Source: Dunaliella salina (Eukaryota; Chlorophyta; Chlorophyceae; Chlamydomonadales; Dunaliellaceae). Taken from it: a stretch of DNA of 20,432 nucleotides. Positions within the stretch are counted from its first letter, which is position 1; the number at the start of each line of letters is the position of its first letter. The notes under the pieces are model-generated. The model was not told the DNA's origin and did no database searches. It saw only the letters and a program-made list of their open reading frames with translations. The position numbers and the translations under genes were made by a program. Below, piece by piece: positions 13,601 through 16,668 of the stretch. The DNA lies in assembly GCA_002284615.2 (NCBI GenBank), contig MU069537.1:6962-27393 (forward strand), read 5' to 3'.

Positions 13601-16443
13601 TAGCTTGCTCCAGGCCACTTTCCTACATCACTGCTGCAGATGCTGCACCACCACCGCTTGCCTGCAGAGCTCGACACCTGCTCAATGAAATCCAGAGACA
13701 TCTGGAGCTTCTGCATTAGCTTGCTCCAGGCCACCTTCCTACATCACTGCTGCAGCCACTGCTGTACCATCACTTCCCTGCAGCGCTCGGCGCCCTTGCT
13801 TGTAGGAATCCAGAGATATCTGGAGTTAGCTGGCAGGCCACCTTCCTACATCACTTCTGCCGCCACCGCCGTACCATCACTTCTCTGCAGCGCTCAGCGC
13901 CGCTGCTCGAAGAAACCCAGAGACATCTGGAGCTCTTGCATTAGCTTGTTGGCCACCTTTTTACATCACTTCTGCAGCTGCCGCACCACCGCTTGCCTGC
14001 AATGTTTGGCGCCGCTGCTCGATGTAATCCAGGGACGTATGGAGCGTTTGCATCAGCTTGTAGGCTACCTTCCTAAATCACACCCCCAGACGCCACACCA
14101 TCACATGCCTGCAGTGTTCTGCGCCGCAGCTCAACGAAATCCAGAGACATATGGAGCCACCTCACCACCACTTGCCTGCAGATTGTGACATAACTGCTGG
14201 ATCAGATCCTGAGACAACTGGAGCTTCTGCATTAGCTTGCAGGCCTTTTCCCCACATCACCCCTGCAGCCACCGCACCACCACTTGCCTGCAGCACACGG
14301 CGCTGCTGCCCGATGATATCCCAGGACATCTGGAGCTTCTACATTCGTTGGTAGGCCACCTTCCTACAGCACCTCTGCAGACACCATACCACTTGCCTGC
14401 AGCGCTCGGCGCCGCTGCTCGATGAAATCCAGGGACATCTGGAACTTCTGCACCGCACTCTTCTCGGGCAGCGCAGGCACGATGCAGCCCTTGTTCTTCT
14501 CGGTCAGCTTTTGGTGCAGCCACGAAAAGTGGGAAAAGCGCCGCACGACCTCGCTGACGGGCTGGGTGTAGGCAGGGTGGGATGTTGTGGTGCGGATCTG
14601 CGCGTGGGGCATTAGAGACATTCTGTTAAGATGTGACTTTCCGTTAAGATTTGATGTTCTGTCAAGACGTGAAGGGACGTTTTGCAAAACGTGAAGGATG
14701 GCTCCTGCATATTCGCCCAACAAGTGGCTCTGCTGTTTTAATGGAGCGATTCAAAGCACTTTAACCTGAGAATCAGGCAGAGCATGACCAGTCGCGCAAG
14801 TGCTTGTTTTGTAGTGCTACAAAAAGCTACTGTGCATCAAAAAAGCCACTGTGCGTCCAGTGCCCTTGATCTAACCGATAGCTCCTTCTCGCAAATCTGT
14901 ACACCTTTCAACCTGTACCTGTTTTGGAGCATCTGCCTCGCATTTCTGTATGCCGCACCAGCAACATCTGCCCACCTACAACCACAGCCCCCCAAGAAGG
15001 CATGCACCGCTCCATCACAAATGGCAATGGATGCGAGCTGAAACTGTTGTGAACAAGAAATGTGAGGAGCGCAGGGACCTTGAAGTGATGAGAAATGCAT
15101 GCACTGATCCAAAAAAGTGCGCACCTTGAATGTTACAAAGGCTGAGACCCCCTCTCCTTGCTTGACCGGGTCCAGCACCTGCACAAGACAAAACGGTTTT
15201 GCTTTTTCTAATGAAGACATTGCAAGAGAGGCGTCGCAGCTGAAAACCCAGCCTTTTGAAGCAGAAATTGATCTGTTCCAGAAGTCCCAATCCAAGGCTC
15301 CCATCCAACACAACACCCTCATCCTCATGGAACGCCCAGGCAGAAAAAAGTGAAAGCTCAGGTATTGAAGAGCTCCTTGCTGCCTGACAAATGTATGTGC
15401 AGGGTATTCTTTTGATGCTTGTCCAGTGGCAGCCTCATGCTTGCGGGAGGAAGAGCAGCAAGCAGCGAAATCCGACATTCAGCACATCAAGGGTCTCATA
15501 CCCTGGATAGTGATCTCAGCACTCCACACATGCAGGCACCTGCAGAGGATGTCACAGCCTTGGCCTGTAAGAATATTGAATATCTTCTGCACCCTAGACT
15601 GCTGCCTCACTGAGGATCCAATCTCAGACCTTGCAGAAATGGAAGAGCATGCTTATAGGGGGTGGTTGGCCAGAGTCACAGCAATTGATCAATTCATTCC
15701 ATTCCTCTGTGCTGCACTGCGCTGCTTGTGATATCAAGTAAGTGAAGGTGTAAGAAAAGAATGATGAGTGTTTTGGAAACTAGAGCACACACACGGACTC
15801 CTCTCTCAGTCGGTTACGGCCTTATTAACGCACAATCCCACAACTTGCCTCTGCAGCTCCTGCAACTTCCACTCCTTCGCGTGACTTTTTCACCACCATT
15901 GTTAGCACACTTCAATATCCTGAAAAATGTGCACTGACCATGTCTTAGGCGCGCCTACCACAAGTTCCAGGACCTCGAGCATAGAGTTGTTTTTGCTGAC
16001 TATGCACAGCTGAACATGCACTGACCTGTACATGAATGCTCCCTGGATCATTATTGTGGACAGAGCCTTGTTCTGGTGCATGGTAAGGCTGACTAGGGCT
16101 AGCTACAGGAGCGGCGGAGGTGAAGAAACCCGCGGTGTCTTGAAGCACAGACTCATACGGAGGTGGTGCAGATTGTTCCCCCGCCTGAGGAGTACGCACA
16201 GGATACCCTTTCCATGAGAGAAAGCACAAAGACTTGAGGAGTGCAAAATTGTCCCTGTTGTCCGCCTGTCGGACATGCGCTAGAAAGCATTCACCATTTC
16301 CTCTGTGTGCCCCTCTCTTGCTTGGCTCTCCAGGTCTGTCCAGGTACAGTTTCTTGTTTCAATGTACCTAGGCTATGGATCTCTGCATGACCCTATGAGG
16401 TGTTCGTGCAGCTCACTGTCCTATTGTAACGGGATTCAGCCAT
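596..16443 (-). CDS. SNX1: Sorting nexin gene (PX-BAR, SNX1/Vps5 type), multi-exon, 3' end probably outside window
   Basis: Gene-level entry. SNX1/Vps5-type sorting nexins bind endosomal phosphoinositides through a PX domain, and their dimeric BAR domain senses and bends membrane; with retromer they drive endosome-to-Golgi or vacuolar sorting (family knowledge). Nine exon pieces on the minus strand, read right to left, give a Pro-rich N-terminus, a PX domain (DPVK start, RRFSHF, PALPEKSAV, FIEQRRRAL), a linker and BAR helices (DYINNLETHL, FEAPLKEMARTIK, KLAKLRGTPGLK, EELNRFQKERASDM). About 420 residues are visible, close to the usual plant SNX1 size. Phases agree at all directly adjacent junctions. 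Two gaps remain: roughly 20 residues expected between the exons at 12093 and 6804, and the last 15-20 residues after 596. Introns are GT-AG except one GC-AG (14396-12254). Most introns hold tandem copies of exon edges. The call of SNX1 over SNX2 is by overall resemblance only. Confidence 0.9.
857..897. repeat. (TG)n microsatellite
   Basis: About 20 TG dinucleotides with one TA interruption. It lies about 80 bp upstream (in transcript sense) of the acceptor of exon 596-775, so the pre-mRNA carries a CA repeat there. CA repeats near splice sites can affect splicing in other systems; that role is only possible here. Confidence 0.95.
1083..1121. repeat. Perfect 15-bp inverted repeat
   Basis: Arms 1083-1097 (AAACAATCTAAAACA) and 1107-1121 are exact reverse complements separated by 9 bp. 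It is AT-rich and lies within the intron between exons 2348 and 775 of the sorting nexin gene. It resembles a small foldback end or hairpin. Confidence 0.9.
1233..1299. repeat. Long near-perfect hairpin, 32-bp arms, 3-base loop
   Basis: Arms 1233-1264 and 1268-1299 are reverse complements apart from one position (G in the left arm, T in the right), which is a G-U pair in plus-strand RNA. The loop is AAA. The arms are GC-rich (CTGAGGTGCAGCAGAAGGG core). It is intronic to the minus-strand gene. It could be a foldback transposon end, a recent palindromic duplication or a small-RNA hairpin; the sequence alone does not decide. Confidence 0.95.
1578..2347. other. Intron sequence without recognised features
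   Basis: This is the rest of the intron between sorting nexin exons 2348-2413 and 596-775. I saw no coding signature on either strand, no exon-edge copies and no clear repeats. Confidence 0.6.
2348..2413 (-). CDS. SNX1: Sorting nexin exon: BAR inter-helix segment
   Basis: Twenty-two codons, AKGDLDGRKVKLAKLRGTPG then LK, phase 0 at both ends. The acceptor is a ttgttctcag; the donor is AAG followed by gtgggt. In the family, a K-x-KL-x-KL stretch with a following GTPG-like turn links the middle and last BAR helices, and this exon sits in exactly that place. It joins SQLTQ of exon 3808-4008 to EDKITEAE of exon 596-775 without a frame change. The exon is short and is recognised only in the context of its neighbours. 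Confidence 0.9.
2419..2458. repeat. 20-bp tandem duplication beside an acceptor
   Basis: The unit AACAAGTGTGGGC(G/A)AGTAGG is present twice, 2419-2438 and 2439-2458, directly next to the acceptor of exon 2348-2413. It is a small instance of duplication adjoining a splice site, but here the exon is not copied. Confidence 0.8.
2531..2760. repeat. Two-copy tandem repeat, about 116-bp period
   Basis: GGAGCATGATGG begins at 2531 and at 2647. After each, similar sequence follows (ATTGG..., GGGCTT, GGCTGTG.ATGCT..TGG, TCT.CTGCCA). Imperfect intronic repeat between sorting nexin exons; no similarity to a neighbouring exon was recognised. Confidence 0.7.
2981..3270. repeat. Three-copy degenerate tandem repeat, about 110-120 bp
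   Basis: Units begin GGTGCTCACAGCCCCAGC at 2981, GGTGCTCACGGCCCCAGC at 3101 and GGTGATTACGGCCCCAGC at 3209. Each is followed by AAGGATGACAAACATGATCA-like and ATTGGGTCACCAAG-like stretches, and each later unit is preceded by GAGGAATGAA. It lies in the intron between exons 3808 and 2413. No link to an exon was recognised. Confidence 0.8.
3369..3807 (-). repeat. Exon-edge ladder, donor side of exon 3808-4008 (three extra copies)
   Basis: Copies of the last coding bases plus donor of the FEAPL exon begin at 3369, 3516 and 3678; the true edge is at 3805. On the minus strand each copy reads like '(A)L-x-QL-x-Q' followed by a gtgcg-type donor, against the genuine ALSQLTQ followed by gtgggt. Spacings are 147, 162 and 127 bp. 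The sequence between copies is also shared (CACCCATATGCCCTATTT occurs near 3491 and 3653). Confidence 0.85.
3808..4008 (-). CDS. SNX1: Sorting nexin exon: BAR middle helix (FEAPLKE)
   Basis: Sixty-seven codons, phase 0 at both ends. It starts GKFDDGPMRGSFDVLCGRSG and ends MADRATALSQLTQ. FEAPLKEMARTIKCVQTTMA is the hallmark of the second long BAR helix in SNX1/Vps5 proteins (F-E-x-P-L-K-x-x-x-R-x-x-x-x-x-K). The acceptor is a cacttgttcag; the donor is CAG followed by gtgggt. I chose this acceptor over the AG at 3953-3954 because it keeps phase 0 with the upstream exon and gives the usual spacing from the FG-x-A motif to FEAPL, with GSFDVLCGRS matching the family's 'G-x-x-F-x-x-L-x-x-K-S' turn. 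The laddered copies upstream also include this acceptor. Confidence 0.92.
4012..4690 (-). repeat. Exon-edge ladder, acceptor side of exon 3808-4008
   Basis: Degenerate copies of the exon's first codons with the acceptor recur upstream of it. The clearest ends near 4166 (GTCGTCAAGTTTGCCCTGAAC, antisense of ttcag-GGCAAACTTGACGAC). Further copies lie near 4246-4310, 4340-4410 and 4440-4460, and one ends near 4685 (TTGAATTTGCCCTGAATG). The GGAGCCTCGCATG block of the exon is recognisable in most. Similarity is strong near the exon and weaker farther out. Confidence 0.75.
4920..5092. repeat. Short tandem motif array, 20-25 bp
   Basis: The motif ATGCTCAA(C/G/A)CTCTGATGACC and close variants occur about six times between 4928 and 5088, partly regular and partly spaced by other sequence. 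It is intronic with respect to the sorting nexin gene. There is no coding signal. Confidence 0.75.
5093..5347. other. Intron sequence without recognised features
   Basis: No exon, no exon-edge copy and no evident repeat. Possible transposon remnant, but no ends or coding motifs are visible. Confidence 0.5.
5348..5443. repeat. Three-copy repeat CAGGGTGCCACTGTCTGTCG
   Basis: The 20-mer is exact at 5348-5367, 5396-5415 and 5424-5443, with TGATCT before the second and third copies and again at 5460. Spacings are 48 and 28 bp. It is intronic, and high identity suggests recent duplication. Confidence 0.9.
5500..5765. repeat. Repeat copies in both orientations around GGCCTGCAAAGC
   Basis: A block of about 35-45 bp occurs in direct orientation near 5515-5555 and 5627-5660 (ACGAGGCCTGCAAAGC and ACAAGGCCTGCAAAGC). 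It occurs inverted near 5588-5625 and 5705-5750 (GGCTTTGCAGGCCTTGTTTG). The inverted pairs could fold into hairpins. The minus-strand reading near 5490-5545 looks like an 18-codon exon but was rejected (see the rejected list). Confidence 0.8.
5850..6638 (-). repeat. Exon-edge ladder, donor side of exon 6639-6804 (about seven extra copies)
   Basis: Tandem units of about 95-125 bp repeat the 3' part of the BAR exon with its donor. Unit edges carrying GAGAG(C/T)G-GCACCAGCTGCTCAG lie near 5960, 6090, 6196, 6307, 6421, 6532 and, as the genuine edge, 6626. In minus sense each copy reads like ELNGALEEFGHAAEQL followed by gt(g/a)cgc. The copy at 6532-6625 is the closest to the exon in sequence; the outermost (near 5860) is the weakest. 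Most copies have lost the reading frame. Confidence 0.9.
6639..6804 (-). CDS. SNX1: Sorting nexin exon: first long BAR helix
   Basis: One base plus 55 codons: SDDGAEDADYIKVRDYINNL then ETHLVEAHRQAARLIKKETE and LNGALEEFGHAAEQL. The pattern Y-I-x-x-L-E-x-H-L-x-E-A-x-x-x-A-x-R-L-x-K and the following FG-x-A motif are characteristic of the first BAR helix in SNX1/Vps5. The acceptor is a tttctgtcaccag; the donor is CTG followed by gtacgc. It starts with one base that completes a codon, so the preceding exon must end with two bases, as the exon ending at 12093 does. A further exon may lie between them. Both flanks carry tandem copies of this exon's edges. Confidence 0.94.
6805..8150 (-). repeat. 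Exon-edge ladder, acceptor side of exon 6639-6804
   Basis: The block GTGCACCTTGATGTAGTCAGCATCCTCTGC-GCCGTCATCAGACCTGG spans the exon's first codons (DDGAEDADYIKV) and its acceptor. It recurs near 6879-6931, 6999-7049, 7239-7290 and 7358-7410, with weaker copies near 7135-7180. AGCATCAGACCTGG alone recurs at further places to about 8140. In the near part the spacing is about 120 bp, with two slightly different unit types alternating. Copies often keep in-frame codons close to the exon but have no matching donor. Confidence 0.88.
7592..7634 (+). repeat. Poly-G tract (32 uninterrupted G)
   Basis: G runs from 7592 to 7634 except for one C at 7602; 7603-7634 is pure G. In the minus-strand transcript this is poly-C. 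It could form a G-quadruplex on the plus strand. The exact length may be unreliable, since such runs are hard to sequence. A shorter G run lies at about 1456-1468. Confidence 0.9.
8151..8690. other. Intron sequence, no confident gene
   Basis: Apart from a short AGAAGAACCAGAG duplication near 8265-8300, nothing repeats clearly. An open minus-strand stretch near 8500-8560 could be read as a small exon with phases that fit the missing sorting nexin segment, but its donor (gtccac) is poor, so I do not annotate it. Confidence 0.4.
8691..8955 (+). repeat. Three-copy repeat with acceptor-like pyrimidine tracts
   Basis: Units of about 85-95 bp each contain TGCGGCC(T/C)-like sequence, then CTTTTCTTTTCTCTCTTACAGG or a variant, then GCA(G/T)GCATTGC-GTA-ACGCATTGTTTCC. 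The tracts lie near 8730-8745, 8813-8832 and 8899-8925. On the plus strand each looks like a polypyrimidine tract plus AG, but no plus-strand gene is known here. Confidence 0.75.
8956..9429. other. Intron sequence without recognised features
   Basis: No coding signature, RNA gene or repeat stands out on either strand. Confidence 0.5.
9430..10222 (-). repeat. Degenerate tandem array, CATGCATGAGCTTATTCAAGC / TTCACCCTGCCATGACC type
   Basis: Units contain CCCATGCATGAGCT-ATTCA-GCACTTCACCCTGCCATGACC and CACTGCACAACC, repeated about eight times between 9490 and 10190. A longer unit with TTAGTGCATTTGATG...GATCTGG occurs near 9433, 9551 and 9838. At the right end, TTTCACCTTGCTCC (10217-10230) resembles the TTCACCCTGCC core, so the array may be a donor-side ladder of a weakly supported exon ending at 10223. 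That link is inference. Confidence 0.7.
10223..10390 (-). CDS. Possible sorting nexin exon (weak)
   Basis: Candidate for the segment missing between exons 12093 and 6804. On the minus strand, an AG at CTGCAG (10391) followed by one base, 55 open codons and two bases before gtgaaag would keep phase with both neighbours. The translation contains NSKALAAFIWMGWWPCLFG, a plausible amphipathic stretch, but then RRKRMK and a low-complexity tail. It is longer than the roughly 20 residues expected and matches no family motif I know. It lies between two repeat arrays, as real exons here do. Other acceptors in the same frame are equally possible. Confidence 0.2.
10490..10720. repeat. CTGCAG-rich tandem array, 36-bp unit
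   Basis: The unit (ACATGTGACGCTGCAG followed by ACACTGCACGGACACTGCAG) repeats with edges at 10581, 10617, 10653 and 10689, exactly 36 bp apart. Less regular related copies (CATCCAAGCAAGCACCACC) lie at 10502-10552. Because 36 is divisible by three, several frames stay open on both strands; these are not taken as genes. Confidence 0.9.
10960..12092 (-). repeat. Exon-edge ladder, donor side of exon 12093-12253, with an internal array
   Basis: Long copies of the exon's 3' end (codons for MARWQAESSASKAPAVNGAL and the CAGTG donor) occur near 11025-11095, 11733-11800, 11863-11930 and 11960-12025. They carry the same CTCTCCGCCTGCC and CCACCAAACAAAC-like flanks. Between 11100 and 11700 a denser array of roughly 60-75 bp units made of CACCACTGTGGCTCAAGCACC, ATTGTAGCGCCAACAAACACC and GCTGCAACCCAAGCACC repeats about eight times. 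The array seems to be an amplified part of the same unit. Confidence 0.85.
12093..12253 (-). CDS. SNX1: Sorting nexin exon: PX end and linker
   Basis: Fifty-three codons plus two bases. VFLSKVASHPVLKDSKELQ continues the PX domain C-terminus directly from RRRALQ of exon 14397-14597, matching the family pattern 'AL-x-x-F-x-x-R-[IV]-x-x-HP-x-L-x-x-S-x-x-[LF]-x-x-FL'. It then runs LFLESNDQDWTLEMARWQAE and SSASKAPAVNGALQ. The acceptor is a tcaatttgcag; the donor is CAGTG followed by gtgagc. The exon ends in a different phase from its start, and that phase fits the one-base start of exon 6639-6804. A minus-strand edge of this exon is copied on both sides. Confidence 0.93.
12254..12735 (-). repeat. 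Exon-edge ladder, acceptor side of exon 12093-12253 (four extra copies)
   Basis: CTTGCTCAAGAACACCT, the antisense of the exon's first codons (VFLSK) with its acceptor, lies at 12239 in the exon. It recurs at 12340, 12441, 12544 (as AAGGACATCT) and 12654. Spacings are 101, 101, 103 and 110 bp. Each unit also copies the following codons (ASHPVLKDSKELQ), so four possible alternative exon starts exist upstream of the real one. This is the cleanest ladder in the window. Confidence 0.95.
12736..13500. other. Intron sequence without genes
   Basis: It contains a CTACGTAG palindrome duplicated with an AAAA spacer near 13238-13258 and a GGCTC-AAAAAA-GAGCC short stem near 13304-13319. In a eukaryotic intron these are not read as terminators. 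No coding sequence is visible on either strand. Confidence 0.5.
13501..14396 (-). repeat. Exon-edge ladder, donor side of exon 14397-14597 (eight extra copies)
   Basis: Copies of the exon's 3' end with its GC donor (antisense CTTGCCTGCAG plus CGCTCGGCGCC...GATGAAATCCAG-GACATCTGGAGCTTCTGCA) have their edges near 13539, 13657, 13773, 13880, 13992, 14104, 14171 and 14283. The genuine edge is at 14392. The typical spacing is 107-118 bp, with one of 67. In minus sense each reads like QKFQMSLDFIEQRRRALQ followed by gcaagt or a mutated form. Copies also share an intronic part (GGCCACCTTCCTACATCAC). Confidence 0.95.
14397..14597 (-). CDS. SNX1: Sorting nexin exon: PX domain core
   Basis: Sixty-seven codons, phase 0 at both ends, from IRTTTSHPAYTQPVSEVVRR to FIEQRRRALQ. 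It holds the PX hallmarks: the RRFSHFSWLHQKL strand-helix (R-R-[FY]-S-x-F phosphoinositide contact), the proline loop PALPEKSAVQKF, and the FIEQRRRAL helix that binds PI3P in family members. The acceptor is a ccacgcgcag. The donor is a GC: CAG followed by gcaagt. The alternative GT donors just inside the intron would add residues and break the frame to VFLSK, so the GC donor is preferred. Confidence 0.96.
14598..15124. other. Intron sequence with a short imperfect repeat near the acceptor
   Basis: TTCTGTTAAGATGTGAC, TTCCGTTAAGATTTGATG and TTCTGTCAAGACGTGAAG lie in tandem at about 14620-14675. The rest shows nothing recognisable. The large minus-strand open frame spanning 14837-15478 is mostly intron read-through around an 18-codon exon. 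Confidence 0.6.
15125..15178 (-). CDS. SNX1: Sorting nexin exon: start of PX domain
   Basis: Eighteen codons, VLDPVKQGEGVSAFVTFK, phase 0 at both ends. This matches the first PX strands of plant SNX1 (V-x-DPVK-x-G-x-G-V-x-A-[YF]-[IV]). The acceptor is a tttgtcttgtgcag; the donor is AAG followed by gtgcgc. It joins HVQ of the upstream exon and IRTTTS of the downstream one in frame. Confidence 0.93.
15179..16025. other. Intron sequence without recognised features
   Basis: No exon-edge copies, coding motifs or clear repeats. This intron, near the 5' end of the sorting nexin gene, is notably free of ladders. Confidence 0.6.
16026..16232 (-). CDS. SNX1: Sorting nexin exon: Pro-rich N-terminal region
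   Basis: Sixty-nine codons if the acceptor is the AG at 16233-16234. It contains QSAPPPYESVLQDTAGFF and PVASPSQPYHAPEQGS and ends PGSIHVQ before gtcagt. Low-complexity, Pro/Ser-rich and probably disordered, it fits the region preceding PX in sorting nexins; PPPY is a PY-type motif. The 3' end is firm because IHVQ continues into VLDPVK. The 5' edge is less sure: a second AG at 16209-16210 follows a pyrimidine-rich tract but would need another phase. No in-frame ATG lies in the exon, so translation must start in an upstream exon. Confidence 0.8.
16417..16443 (-). CDS. Tentative first exon of the sorting nexin gene
   Basis: ATG at 16443 with coding MAESRYNRT, then a good gtgagc donor in phase 0, which agrees with the phase 0 acceptor chosen for the next exon. 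The start has CAAG before ATGG, a favourable context. Other ATGs in this region run quickly into stops or the wrong frame. Still, nine residues cannot be verified by homology, and the ATG is only about 20 bp from a TATA-like box. Confidence 0.45.
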
Positions 16444-16594
16444 CTTGGCTCACATCGGTTTGCTATAAAAGCTTTTAACAAATTCGAAAAGAGTACAGAT
16501 ACGTTGGGGTTTGCGAGTATCCACTACTGCATTGAAAGAGAGAATTTGACCCGATGCGTACCTGTGACTAGTAATAGCATATTTGTTTTTGAAA
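16444..16594. promoter_or_regulatory. Divergent intergenic region / bidirectional promoter
   Basis: The two proposed start codons, 16443 (minus) and 16595 (plus), are 151 bp apart. TATAAAAG lies at 16464-16471 on the plus strand, about 130 bp before the plus-strand ATG, so a start about 30 bp downstream would give a 5' UTR of roughly 100 nt. If the sorting nexin start is farther left, the region is longer. Promoter function is inferred from position only. Confidence 0.5.
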
Positions 16595-16668
16595 ATGGAT
16601 GATAGAAGGAAAGTGGCCGTGGTTGGGTCCGGCATCAGTGGTCTGTCTGCGGCCTGGCTCCTCCATCG
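16595..16668 (+). CDS. Amine-oxidase-like gene, exon 1 (Rossmann motif)
   Basis: Twenty-four codons plus two bases: MDDRRKVAVVGSGISGLSAA then WLLH. V-x-G-x-G-x-x-G-x-x-A/S-A is the FAD/NAD(P)-binding turn, with the glycines in VVGSGISG. The ATG at 16595 has AAAATGG context and lies only six residues before the first beta strand, the usual position in this family. The donor is CG followed by gtgagt. Confidence 0.93.

Noticed and set aside
13640..14188. 182-codon plus-strand open frame rich in His, Cys and Ser
   Set aside because: Antisense reading of the donor-side ladder of exon 14397-14597. Openness follows from the repeat.
14837..15478. 213-codon minus-strand open frame
   Set aside because: Only 18 codons (15125-15178) match the sorting nexin, and they have good splice sites at both ends. 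The rest is intron read-through.
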